The notes beneath the pieces are model-generated. The model ran no database searches. It saw nothing but the letters and a program-made list of their open reading frames with translations, and had not been told where the DNA came from. This document shows positions 34,038-42,440 of a DNA stretch of 64,000 bases, piece by piece (the stretch's first letter is position 1; the number at the start of each line of letters is the position of its first letter). The position numbers were made by a program, and so were the translations under genes. The stretch comes from an uncultured Lachnospiraceae bacterium (lineage in GTDB: Bacteria > Bacillota > Clostridia > Lachnospirales > Lachnospiraceae). Where the stretch lies: positions 78,878-142,877 of the forward strand of contig CANTEG010000008.1 in assembly GCA_947652735.1 (NCBI GenBank), in the 5' to 3' direction.

Positions 34038-34225
34038 TCTCTTATTCAGAACGGTGGAGTCATAAGGGACTGTGAAGCCGTGGCAACCCCGCTTTTTGTG
34101 GAAGGTGCCGACCAGAGCGAGAATCATAACAAGTTGTATTTCAGTATACAGGATTATATGACTATCGAGCAATAAGAGGATTTGAATAGTGACCTTCAAA
34201 TCCGGTTGTTGTGACCGGATTTTTT
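34038..34225 (+). ncRNA. SAM-I (S-box) riboswitch with terminator, leader of metK
   Basis: The aptamer spans about 34038-34180. Its closing helix pairs CTCTTATT (34039-34046) with AATAAGAG (34171-34178). Inside are the S-box landmarks GGGACTGTGAAGCCGTGGCAACC and AGGTGCC. Two mutually exclusive hairpins follow. The antiterminator pairs GGATTTGAA (34178-34186) with TTCAAATCC (34195-34203). The terminator pairs AAATCCGGT (34198-34206) with ACCGGATTT (34214-34222) and ends in a T run. They share 34198-34203, and the antiterminator also takes the end of the aptamer's closing helix. SAM binding should therefore switch transcription off. Control of metK by SAM is the classic S-box arrangement. Confidence 0.85.
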
Positions 34226-34268
34226 AATTTAAATTTTATCATTTTAAAACACAGGAGGAAAATATTAT

Positions 34269-35459
34269 ATGGAAAAGTTATTATTTACTTCAGAATCAGT
34301 AACAGAGGGACATCCGGACAAAATATGTGATCAGGTTTCAGATGCAATTCTTGATGCTTTGCTTGAGCAGGATCCTATGAGCCGTGTGGCATGCGAAACA
34401 GCGGTAACGACAGGTCTTGTACTCGTTATGGGAGAAATTACGACCAAGGCACAAATAGATATTCAGAGCATTGTCCGGGAAACAATAAGAGGGATAGGAT
34501 ACGACAGGGCAAAGTATGGATTTGACTGTGATACATGTGGTGTGATAACAGCACTTGACAAGCAGTCAGCGGATATTGCAATGGGCGTTGACAAGGCACT
34601 TGAGCTTAGGGAAAATACAATGAGCGACGAGGAGATAGAGGCAATCGGTGCAGGTGATCAGGGAATGATGTTTGGCTTTGCCACAAATGAAACACCAGAG
34701 CTTATGCCATATCCTATCGCACTTGCCCACAAGCTTTCATTTAAGCTGGCAGAGGTCAGAAAGAACGGTACACTTCCATATTTGAGACCGGATGGTAAAA
34801 CGCAGGTGTCTGTGGAATACGATGAAAACGGAAAGCCAAGCAGACTTGACGCAGTTGTTCTTTCCACCCAGCATAGCGAGAGCGTGTCACAGGAGCAGAT
34901 ACATGCAGATATTAAGAAATATGTATTTGATGAAGTATTACCGTCAAATATGATAGATGAGAACACAAAGTTCTTTATCAATCCGACTGGACGATTTGTG
35001 ATAGGAGGGCCGAACGGAGACAGCGGTCTTACGGGACGAAAGATTATAGTTGATACATACGGTGGATATGCACGTCACGGCGGCGGAGCTTTTTCAGGAA
35101 AGGATTGTACCAAGGTTGACCGTTCAGCAGCATATGCTGCAAGATATGTTGCAAAAAATATTGTTGCCGCAGGGCTTGCAGACAAGTGTGAAATTCAGCT
35201 TTCATACGCGATTGGAGTTGCAAAGCCGACATCAATCATGGTTGATACATTTGGAACAGGAAAGCTGAGTGATACAAAGCTTGTTGACATTATCAGGGAA
35301 AACTTTGACCTAAGACCTGCCGGCATCATTAAGATGTTGGATTTGAGAAGACCAATATACAAAAAAACGGCTGCCTATGGACATTTCGGACGCACTGATG
35401 TTGAACTTCCTTGGGAGAAAACCGATATGGCAGATAAGCTTGCATCCTACAACAACTAA
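34269..35459 (+). CDS. metK: S-adenosylmethionine synthetase
   Basis: 396 residues, the normal length. It makes SAM from methionine and ATP in the cytoplasm. Visible motifs are [15 protein letters not shown] at the start, [12 protein letters not shown], and [19 protein letters not shown], the phosphate-binding loop. GGAGG precedes the ATG. The upstream SAM riboswitch gives product feedback. The ornithine-carbamoyltransferase-like gene follows 21 bases later and is likely on the same SAM-controlled transcript. Confidence 0.98.
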   Translation: MEKLLFTSESVTEGHPDKICDQVSDAILDALLEQDPMSRVACETAVTTGLVLVMGEITTKAQIDIQSIVRETIRGIGYDRAKYGFDCDTCGVITALDKQSADIAMGVDKALELRENTMSDEEIEAIGAGDQGMMFGFATNETPELMPYPIALAHKLSFKLAEVRKNGTLPYLRPDGKTQVSVEYDENGKPSRLDAVVLSTQHSESVSQEQIHADIKKYVFDEVLPSNMIDENTKFFINPTGRFVIGGPNGDSGLTGRKIIVDTYGGYARHGGGAFSGKDCTKVDRSAAYAARYVAKNIVAAGLADKCEIQLSYAIGVAKPTSIMVDTFGTGKLSDTKLVDIIRENFDLRPAGIIKMLDLRRPIYKKTAAYGHFGRTDVELPWEKTDMADKLASYNN

Positions 35460-35480
35460 TAGAAATGAGGAATATGCACT

Positions 35481-36413
35481 ATGAAAAATATGTTAAATTT
35501 TAAGAATTTTTCTGCTGATGAGCTGACTGATATTTTAAATCTTGCATTGGATATGAAAAAAAATCCTGAAAAATACAGTGAAGCGCTTAAGGGAAAAAAG
35601 CTCTATACTCTTTTTGAGAAGACTTCTACAAGAACATTTTTATCATTTACAACAGGCATAACAGAGCTTGGAGGCACATACTATAACCAGCTTTGGAGAG
35701 ATTCAAACTTTGTACTTGGAGAGCCTGTTTCCGAGATAAAATATGTTTGTAGAAATGTTGATATTATCATGGCGCGTCTCATAAAAAATGAGACGGTAGA
35801 GCTTTTCGGAAGAAATGTTACAGTTCCGTTTATAAATGGCTGTGATAACTCATACCATCCATGCCAGATTCTTGCAGATGCACTTACCCTCATTGAGAGA
35901 TTTGGAAGCCTTGATGTGAAGCTTATGTACATTGGTGCAAAAAATAATGTATTTAATTCGCTGGTGGAGTTTTTCTCAAAAATGAAAAAGGGCACGATTT
36001 ATGGACTTACGCCGCTTGTGAACGACACTGTGTGCAAGGATGACTTCTTTGAGGAGGCAAAGGCAACTGGTCACTATGTGGAGCTTGACCCTGCCATGTC
36101 TATGGATGAGGCGAAAAAGTATGTCAAGGAAATGGATGTACTTTACACAGATACATGGGTAGATATGGAGTTTTTCAACAATCCTGAATACGCTGGTAAG
36201 AAAGCGGAGATTATGGCAAAGATGATGCCGTATCAGATAAATGACAGTTTCATTGAGGGAAGTAAGGCAATTGTTATGCATGATATGCCTATGCACGAGG
36301 GATACGAGATATCACAGAGTGTGATTGACAAAAATCTTGATATCATATTAAATCAGGCTGAGAACAGAAGACATGCGGAAAAAGCAGTCATGGTTACTCT
36401 TTTAGGAGATTAG
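35481..36413 (+). CDS. Ornithine-carbamoyltransferase-like protein with altered active site
   Basis: 310 residues, the normal length and two-domain layout. FEKTSTRTFLSF keeps most of the carbamoyl-phosphate loop but has Phe for the second arginine of STRTR, and HPCQILADALTL at 126-137 is intact. The ornithine-binding HCLP motif is replaced by HDMP (267-270), so the cysteine that contacts ornithine is absent. DTWVDM is near the expected place. No arginine biosynthesis or deiminase genes are nearby; it follows metK by 21 bases. It is a transcarbamylase for another amine, or a divergent OTC. I would not assign argF. Confidence 0.75.
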   Translation: MKNMLNFKNFSADELTDILNLALDMKKNPEKYSEALKGKKLYTLFEKTSTRTFLSFTTGITELGGTYYNQLWRDSNFVLGEPVSEIKYVCRNVDIIMARLIKNETVELFGRNVTVPFINGCDNSYHPCQILADALTLIERFGSLDVKLMYIGAKNNVFNSLVEFFSKMKKGTIYGLTPLVNDTVCKDDFFEEAKATGHYVELDPAMSMDEAKKYVKEMDVLYTDTWVDMEFFNNPEYAGKKAEIMAKMMPYQINDSFIEGSKAIVMHDMPMHEGYEISQSVIDKNLDIILNQAENRRHAEKAVMVTLLGD

Positions 36414-36415
36414 AG

Positions 36416-36952
36416 ATGGACGTTTGGAGAGGAGTCTTAGGCTTTGTCCTGTTCCTTGGCTTTGGGACTGCCGTTTTAGTGTGCATATCTGCCATTAAAC
36501 GGCAGCCTGACATAATAATAAAAAGCAGGCTGCACCACAAATTGAACCGCTCCGAAGTGATTTATGCAAATTTGGGTCTGGTTCTTTTTGCGGTGTTTGC
36601 TTATTTTCATTATTATGTATTTGCGCCAGCGGTGCTTGCCTTTGTGTTATTCATAGTTTTATCCTCGCGGGTGCAAAGCGGGCTGACTGATAAAGGTGCG
36701 GTGGTCGGCACCTCTTACCTTGAGTGGGAGTTTATTCAAAGCTACAAGCTTGTGGATGACCCTGAGGACAGTAACATTATTATTTTAAAGCTTAGGGCAA
36801 ACAGGAGACAGTATGTTATGGTGTGTGAGAGACGGGACCGGTTTGCAATTGCGGATTTGATGAAAGAAAATAATGTTTCTGTTACCCACACCATTTATAA
36901 TCCTGAAGTGGATGAGGAGGAAGAGGAACAACCAGATGCAAACAACACTTGA
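36416..36952 (+). CDS. Two-helix membrane protein of unknown function
   Basis: 178 residues. Two or three hydrophobic segments (about 6-26 and 50-82) are followed by a cytoplasmic-looking soluble domain of about 85 residues. GAVVGTSYLEWEFIQSYKL then IIILKLRANRRQYVMV recall bacterial PH-like (DUF5673-type) domains, but I cannot confirm it. The C-terminus is very acidic (VDEEEEEQPD). The start is 2 bases after the previous stop, so it is in the metK operon. Its stop codon overlaps the -35 of pyrB. Confidence 0.6.
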   Translation: MDVWRGVLGFVLFLGFGTAVLVCISAIKRQPDIIIKSRLHHKLNRSEVIYANLGLVLFAVFAYFHYYVFAPAVLAFVLFIVLSSRVQSGLTDKGAVVGTSYLEWEFIQSYKLVDDPEDSNIIILKLRANRRQYVMVCERRDRFAIADLMKENNVSVTHTIYNPEVDEEEEEQPDANNT

Positions 36953-36978
36953 CAAACAAACATATGGGAGCTTATATT
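36949..36978 (+). promoter_or_regulatory. Sigma-A promoter of pyrBI
   Basis: TTGACA (36949-36954) is a perfect -35, 18 bases before TATATT (36973-36978). It lies 57 bases upstream of pyrB. No PyrR-type attenuator is visible in the short leader. Confidence 0.6.
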
Positions 36979-37034
36979 TGATATAGTCAATTAGTTTTCA
37001 TGTATTTGAGGTATTCAAAAGTGGGAGGTGCATC

Positions 37035-37958
37035 ATGAAACATCTGATAGATTCGACGGATTTAAGTGTTGAAGAAATCGACAACATTTTGAATCTTGCA
37101 CAAAATATTATAGATAACAAAGAAAATTATAGTGATGTATGCAAGGGGAAAAAGCTTGCTACATTATTTTTTGAACCAAGTACAAGAACCCGACTTAGCT
37201 TTGAGGCTGCTATGATGGAGTTGGGTGGCAATGTACTTGGTTTTTCTTCTGCCGATTCCTCGTCGGCGACAAAGGGAGAGAGTGTTGGAGACACAATAAG
37301 GGTTGTGGGGTGCTACGCGGACATTATCGCCATGAGACATCCGAAAGAGGGTGCGCCAATGTTTGGTGCCATGGTATCATCGGTTCCAATTATAAATGCA
37401 GGTGACGGAGGCCACAACCACCCGACACAGACCCTTACGGATTTGCTTACAATTAAAAGAGAAAAGGGACGTCTTGACAACTTTACCATTGGTCTTTGCG
37501 GCGACCTCAAATTTGGAAGAACGGTTCATTCGCTTATTAAGGCACTTTCCAGATACGAAAACATAAAATATGTTCTGATTTCACCAAAAGAGCTTAAGGT
37601 TCCCGATTATATTATCACAGAGGTGTTTGAGAAGAATAATATAGAATATAGGGAGGTTTCAACGATGGAGGAGGTCATGGAGGAGCTGGATATTATTTAC
37701 ATGACCAGAGTCCAGAAAGAAAGATTTTTTAATGAAGCCGACTATGTAAGATTGAAGGATACCTATATCCTCGACGAAACGAAGCTGAAATATGCCAAGA
37801 AGGATTTGTCAATACTTCACCCGCTTCCAAGGGTAAATGAGATCTCAACGAAGGTGGATGATGACCCGCGTGCATGCTATTTCAGGCAGGCACTAAACGG
37901 TAAATATGTGAGAATGGCACTGATTATTACACTTTTGGAACATGCGGGGAGGGAATAG
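37035..37958 (+). CDS. pyrB: Aspartate carbamoyltransferase catalytic subunit
   Basis: 307 residues. [16 protein letters not shown] is the carbamoyl-phosphate loop, SSATKGES supplies the residues contributed by the adjacent subunit, HPTQTLTDL is intact, and [10 protein letters not shown] is the aspartate-side motif. It makes carbamoyl-aspartate, the committed step of pyrimidine synthesis. pyrI starts 4 bases after it, so the enzyme is the E. coli-like allosteric dodecamer. GGGAGG precedes the ATG. Confidence 0.98.
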   Translation: MKHLIDSTDLSVEEIDNILNLAQNIIDNKENYSDVCKGKKLATLFFEPSTRTRLSFEAAMMELGGNVLGFSSADSSSATKGESVGDTIRVVGCYADIIAMRHPKEGAPMFGAMVSSVPIINAGDGGHNHPTQTLTDLLTIKREKGRLDNFTIGLCGDLKFGRTVHSLIKALSRYENIKYVLISPKELKVPDYIITEVFEKNNIEYREVSTMEEVMEELDIIYMTRVQKERFFNEADYVRLKDTYILDETKLKYAKKDLSILHPLPRVNEISTKVDDDPRACYFRQALNGKYVRMALIITLLEHAGRE

Positions 37959-37961
37959 GTA

Positions 37962-38378
37962 ATGAAGATAGACAGTATTCAAAATGGAATTGTTTTAGAT
38001 CATATAACCGCGGGAAAAGCATTGCAGGTATACAGGGACTTAAAGCTTGACAGGCTGGATTGCAGCGTTGCCATACTTCAAAATGTAAAAAGCAATAAAA
38101 TGGGTAAAAAAGATATTCTAAAAATTGACAAGGATGAATATGATATAAATTTAGATGTTCTTGGATATATCGACCCGGGAATAACCGTCAGTATCATAAA
38201 GGATGGTCAGACCATTGAAAAGAAAAAACTGGCACTTCCGGAAAAACTTGTCAATATAAAGAAATGCAGGAACCCTCGCTGTATAACGTCCACAGAACAG
38301 GAAATACCGCATATTTTCAAGCTGACAGATAAGGAAAACAGGGTGTACAGGTGCGTCTATTGTGAGGCAGATAAATAA
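37962..38378 (+). CDS. pyrI: Aspartate carbamoyltransferase regulatory subunit
   Basis: 138 residues. The N-terminal allosteric domain begins with GIVLDHITAGKALQVYRDL, as in PyrI, and the C-terminal zinc domain has CRNPRCITS and YRCVYCE, giving the four cysteine ligands. It binds CTP/ATP and tunes PyrB. At 138 residues it is slightly shorter than the 150-residue E. coli protein. The gene is coupled to pyrB. Confidence 0.97.
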   Translation: MKIDSIQNGIVLDHITAGKALQVYRDLKLDRLDCSVAILQNVKSNKMGKKDILKIDKDEYDINLDVLGYIDPGITVSIIKDGQTIEKKKLALPEKLVNIKKCRNPRCITSTEQEIPHIFKLTDKENRVYRCVYCEADK

Positions 38379-38397
38379 TTGTGCGGGAATATTTGGG

Positions 38398-38425
38398 TTT
38401 ACTTTTCTGCTCAATGTGATATAAT
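38398..38425 (+). promoter_or_regulatory. Sigma-A promoter of murA
   Basis: TTTACT (38398-38403), 16 bases, then a perfect TATAAT (38420-38425), 38 bases before the murA start. Confidence 0.6.
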
Positions 38426-38462
38426 CTATAAGACTATGTATAATAGGGCGTAGAGGTGTGTA

Positions 38463-39767
38463 ATGGAAAAGTATGTTATAAAAGGTGGTCAGGCTTTGGA
38501 AGGCGAGGTTACCATAGCGGGAGCAAAAAATGCTGCTCTTGGAATTCTTGCCGCAGCCGTACTTACTGATGAGGAGTGCATCATTGAAAATGTGCCATAT
38601 GTTGATGACACAAAGGTGCTGCTCCGTGCTATAGAAAATATCGGCGCAAAGGTTAAATATATAGATACTCACACGGTTTCCATATGTGGCGGGACTATAC
38701 AGAACGATGAAGATTTATGTGTTGATGATGAATACATAAGAAAAATAAGGGCTTCTTATTATTTGCTTGGAGCCTTACTTGGCAAATTTAATTATGCACA
38801 GGTTGCTCTTCCGGGCGGCTGTGAAATTGGTTTAAGACCGATAGACCAGCATATCAAGGGATTTGAAGCATTGGGAGCAACGGTAAATATAGACAATGGC
38901 GGAAAGGTCATCGCAAAAGCGGAAAACCTGATTGGAAACCATGTGTATCTTGACGTTGTAACCGTAGGTGCAACGATTAATATTATGATGGCAGCAGTTC
39001 TTGCTGAGGGCAAAACTACCATTGAAAATGCGGCAAAGGAGCCACACATTGTAGACGTTGCCAACTTCCTGAACAGTATGGGAGCGAACATAAAGGGAGC
39101 AGGAACGGATGTTATAAGGATACGTGGAGTCCAGAAGCTTAAGGGAACAGAATATTCAATTATTCCTGACCAGATTGAGGCCGGAACATTTATGACAATG
39201 GCTGTTGCCACAAAGGGCAATATCCTCATAAAAAATGTAATACCAAAGCATTTAGAGGCAATTACATCAAAGTTAAATGAAATTGGTGCACGTGTTATTG
39301 AGTATGATGACTCGGTAAGGGTTATGGCGGATGGCAGAATGAAGTCAACACAGATAAAGACACTGCCGTATCCTGGATTTCCCACGGATATGCAGCCGCA
39401 GATGGCAACAACGCTTGCACTTTCACAGGGAACAAGTGTTATTACAGAGAGCATATTTGAAAACCGGTTCCGTTATGTGAGTGAGCTTGCCCGCATGGGT
39501 GCAAAGATAAAGGTTGAGGGAAACTCGGCAGTTATTACGGGGGTTGATGGTTACAAGGGTGCCAGTCTTGTGGCACCGGATTTAAGGGCAGGAGCTGCAC
39601 TTGTTATTGCAGGGCTTGCTGCTGAGGGATTTTCCACGGTTGAGGATATAAAATATATTCTCAGGGGATATGAAGATTTTGACGGAAAAATAAGAGCATT
39701 GGGCGGACAAATAGAAGTGGTTGACTCCGATAAAGAGCTACAGAAGTTCAAGCTCAGAGTAGGATAA
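38463..39767 (+). CDS. murA: UDP-N-acetylglucosamine 1-carboxyvinyltransferase
   Basis: 434 residues. GAKNAALGILAAAVLTDEE at the start binds the substrate, and PGGCEIGLRPIDQH holds the catalytic cysteine (Cys120) that fosfomycin alkylates. GFPTDMQPQM is also a family signature. It transfers enolpyruvate to UDP-GlcNAc, the first committed peptidoglycan step. It is followed by metG 23 bases later. Confidence 0.97.
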   Translation: MEKYVIKGGQALEGEVTIAGAKNAALGILAAAVLTDEECIIENVPYVDDTKVLLRAIENIGAKVKYIDTHTVSICGGTIQNDEDLCVDDEYIRKIRASYYLLGALLGKFNYAQVALPGGCEIGLRPIDQHIKGFEALGATVNIDNGGKVIAKAENLIGNHVYLDVVTVGATINIMMAAVLAEGKTTIENAAKEPHIVDVANFLNSMGANIKGAGTDVIRIRGVQKLKGTEYSIIPDQIEAGTFMTMAVATKGNILIKNVIPKHLEAITSKLNEIGARVIEYDDSVRVMADGRMKSTQIKTLPYPGFPTDMQPQMATTLALSQGTSVITESIFENRFRYVSELARMGAKIKVEGNSAVITGVDGYKGASLVAPDLRAGAALVIAGLAAEGFSTVEDIKYILRGYEDFDGKIRALGGQIEVVDSDKELQKFKLRVG

Positions 39768-39790
39768 ATAAGCGAGGAGGATTTAGGAGA

Positions 39791-41776
39791 ATGGCAAAGA
39801 AACCATATTACATTACTACTGCGATTGCATACACATCAGGCAAGCCTCATATAGGTAACACCTATGAGATTGTTCTTGCGGATAGTATTGCGAGATACAA
39901 AAGATTCGTCGGATACGACGTCAGATTTCAGACGGGTACCGACGAGCATGGACAAAAAATAGAGACGAAGGCGTTTGAGAGCCTTTCGACACCGAAAGAG
40001 TTTGTTGACGAGGTGTCATCCCAGGTTAAGAGCATTTGGGATTTGATGAATACGTCATATGATAAGTTCATAAGAACAACAGATGAAGACCATGAAAAAC
40101 AGGTCCAGAAAATTTTCAAAAAGCTTTATGACCAGGGAGACATTTACAAGGGCGAGTACGAGGGTATGTACTGTACACCTTGTGAGTCGTTCTTCACGCC
40201 TTCGCAGCTTGTAGACGGAAAATGTCCTGACTGCGGAAGAGAGTGCCAGCCTGCTAAGGAGGAGGCATATTTCTTCAAGCTCAGCAAATATGCAGATAAG
40301 TTGATTGACCATATCAATTCACATCCTGAATTTATTCAGCCGGAGTCAAGAAAAAATGAAATGATGAACAATTTCCTTCTTCCGGGACTTCAGGATTTGT
40401 GCGTGTCAAGAACCTCATTTAAGTGGGGCATACCTGTAGACTTTGATCCGGGTCATGTGGTTTATGTATGGATTGATGCACTTTCAAACTATATCACCGG
40501 ACTTGGCTACGATGCAGACGGAGCAAGTGACCAGCTTTACAAAAGATACTGGCCTGCAGATTTGCATCTGATAGGAAAAGATATATTAAGATTTCACACA
40601 ATTTACTGGCCGATTATGCTTATGGCACTTGGTGAGCCGCTTCCAAAGCAGATATTTGGACATCCGTGGCTGTTACAGAGCAGTGGGAAGATGAGCAAAT
40701 CACGCGGAAATGTTCTTTATGCGGACGATATGGTTGATTTATTTGGTGTTGATGCGGTAAGATTTTTCCTGTTGCACGAAATGCCATTTGAAAATGACGG
40801 AGTTATCTCGTGGGAGCTTATCATTGAGAGAATCAATTCTGAGCTTGCAAATACACTTGGTAACCTTGTCAGCAGAACCATTTCTATGGTGAACAAGTAT
40901 TTTGATGGTGTTGTAACAAACACAAACGAGACAGCGCCAATTGACGAGGAGCTGAAAAACCAAGTTCTTGAAACAAGATTTAAGGTTAACGACTGTATGG
41001 ACAAGCTTAAGGTTGCTGATGCCATCACAGAGATATTTGCACTCTTTAAGAGATGCAACAAATACATTGACGAGACGACTCCGTGGGTTCTTGGAAAAGA
41101 CCCGGAAAGTGCAGACAGATTAAATACGGTGCTTTACAATCTTATCGAGAGTATTGTAATAGGTGCTACGCTTCTTGAGCCGTTTATGCCAGAGACCTCA
41201 GAGAAGATACTGGCACAGCTTTGTACGGAAAAGAGAAAGGTTACTGAGCTTGCAAGTTTTGGACTTTATCCGTCAGGAAATAAGGTTGTTGCAGAGCCAG
41301 AGATGTTGTTTGCAAGAATAGATGCGGCGGCAATGCTGGATGAAATTGAAAAAAGATTCCCATCTAAGGTAGAAGAGCCTGAGGAAGAAAAGCCGAAGAA
41401 GTCAAAGAAGGGAGCCGTTGAAATCCCAACCATAGATGCAAAGGTTAAGGAAGAAATAACGATTGAGGAATTTGACAGAATGCAGCTTCAGATGGGCGAG
41501 ATTATTGCCTGCGAGGAAGTGCAAAAGTCAAAGAAGCTTCTTTGTTCACAGGTTCAGGTGAACGGAAGAACACTTCAAATCGTTTCAGGCATAAAGAATT
41601 ATTACACTCCTGAGGAGATGGTAGGTAAAAAGGTTGTTGTTATTACGAACCTGAAACCGACAAAGCTTGCAGGCGTGTTATCAGAGGGAATGCTGCTTTG
41701 TGCAGAAGATTTCGAGGGGAATCTTGCACTCCTCACGGCAGAAATCGATATGCCGGCAGGAGCTATGATAAGCTAA
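39791..41776 (+). CDS. metG: Methionyl-tRNA synthetase
   Basis: 661 residues. PHIGNTYE (HIGH-type motif, 20-23) and KMSKS (300-304) are the ATP sites. CTPCESFF and CPDCGREC give a four-cysteine zinc knuckle in the connective peptide. After the helical anticodon domain, a Lys/Glu-rich linker (about 535-555) leads to a C-terminal tRNA-binding OB domain, seen as MQLQMGEIIACEEVQKSKK and SGIKNYYTPEEMVG, which dimerises the enzyme. A GGAGG-type site precedes the ATG. A terminator follows at 41817. Confidence 0.98.
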   Translation: MAKKPYYITTAIAYTSGKPHIGNTYEIVLADSIARYKRFVGYDVRFQTGTDEHGQKIETKAFESLSTPKEFVDEVSSQVKSIWDLMNTSYDKFIRTTDEDHEKQVQKIFKKLYDQGDIYKGEYEGMYCTPCESFFTPSQLVDGKCPDCGRECQPAKEEAYFFKLSKYADKLIDHINSHPEFIQPESRKNEMMNNFLLPGLQDLCVSRTSFKWGIPVDFDPGHVVYVWIDALSNYITGLGYDADGASDQLYKRYWPADLHLIGKDILRFHTIYWPIMLMALGEPLPKQIFGHPWLLQSSGKMSKSRGNVLYADDMVDLFGVDAVRFFLLHEMPFENDGVISWELIIERINSELANTLGNLVSRTISMVNKYFDGVVTNTNETAPIDEELKNQVLETRFKVNDCMDKLKVADAITEIFALFKRCNKYIDETTPWVLGKDPESADRLNTVLYNLIESIVIGATLLEPFMPETSEKILAQLCTEKRKVTELASFGLYPSGNKVVAEPEMLFARIDAAAMLDEIEKRFPSKVEEPEEEKPKKSKKGAVEIPTIDAKVKEEITIEEFDRMQLQMGEIIACEEVQKSKKLLCSQVQVNGRTLQIVSGIKNYYTPEEMVGKKVVVITNLKPTKLAGVLSEGMLLCAEDFEGNLALLTAEIDMPAGAMIS

Positions 41777-41816
41777 TTATTATAGACGCGGAAGATAGTT
41801 TTGACATAAAAAATAC

Positions 41817-41870
41817 AAAAGAGGCTGTCAGTGTGGATTTTAAATCCTAGGTGTGGCAGCCTCTTTTTTG
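41817..41870 (+). terminator. Rho-independent terminator after metG
   Basis: AAAAGAGGCTGTCA (41817-41830) pairs with TGGCAGCCTCTTTT (41854-41867), running into a T tract. Clear and strong. Confidence 0.85.
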
Positions 41871-41903
41871 TTTTATTAAGAAAGTCCTCCGTTTTTCCCA
41901 TAA

Positions 41904-41988
41904 GGCAGGATTAAAAATCCTGCTAAGATTCGCCCAAAGTGCCATAAAAGTAGTGGTGGCATAAAGAGTGCCGAAGGCACATTGTTCT
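41904..41988. repeat. Hairpin-module repeat, copy 2
   Basis: A perfect hairpin GCAGGATT-AAA-AATCCTGC is followed by TGCTAAGATTCG and then by sequence shared with 13835-13903, including AGTGCCATAAAAGT and AGAGTGCCGAAGGCA. The upstream hairpin differs from the one in the other copy while the shared part is conserved, so the element looks modular. Confidence 0.75.
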
Positions 41989-42017
41989 TTACTTACATAT
42001 GATGTGCATGTTATAAT
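41988..42017 (+). promoter_or_regulatory. Sigma-A promoter of glmS
   Basis: TTTACT (41988-41993) or TTACTT (41989-41994), 17-18 bases before a perfect TATAAT (42012-42017). It lies about 50 bases before the ribozyme cleavage site, just after the hairpin repeat. Confidence 0.6.
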
Positions 42018-42068
42018 AAATTGTCTGTTTGTATGGAGGAAGCAGGTTTCGAAAGGTTAAAAACCTTA

Positions 42069-42240
42069 GCGCCATGTACCTAAGTCAGTTGTGACTGTCC
42101 GTGTGACGGCTCTCGCATGTTAGGTCGACGAGGTAAAGAGTTATCGAAGTATTCGGCGGATGCTCTTTCGCGCAGCTGAGCGTGTCATGTAAGGTGAAAT
42201 ATGAGGGTAACCTCAAAACAAAGCCAAGCAGTCAGCCGTA
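42069..42240 (+). ncRNA. glmS ribozyme
   Basis: The conserved core is readable: AGCGCC at the expected cleavage point (between A42068 and G42069), then CGACGAGG, AGAGTTATCGAAGTATTCGG, CGGATGCTCT, and near the end CAAAACAAAGCCAAG. The two strands AAGAG and CTCTT, and AGCGCC with its partner, form the double pseudoknot. GlcN6P is the cofactor for self-cleavage, after which the mRNA is degraded, so GlmS product represses its own gene. The leader from 42246 to 42440 holds no further gene. Confidence 0.92.
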
Positions 42241-42346
42241 GCATATAAGTTTTCAGAGACTTGTCAACATATGTGCTCCGTCAATCGATTTAAAATATCA
42301 AATTTGAATAATATTATGGCGTGCGGCATATGATGTTTTATAGTTT

Positions 42347-42375
42347 TAAGCTTCGGAACAAAATATAACCGATAT
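42347..42375 (+). promoter_or_regulatory. Possible sigma-28-like promoter between ribozyme and glmS
   Basis: TAAG (42347-42350) and CCGATAT (42369-42375) are 18 bases apart. This is near, but not in, the usual sigma-28 spacing. If used, it would give a glmS transcript without the ribozyme. Weak evidence. Confidence 0.25.
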
Positions 42376-42440
42376 GTTGTCATATATGATAAATATGGGA
42401 TAAGTGCGTCTTCAATTAAGTATGAAGGAGAATTAATTAT

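Noticed and set aside
38792-39454. 220-codon minus-strand open frame
   Set aside because: Antisense to murA, which is a full and well conserved gene.
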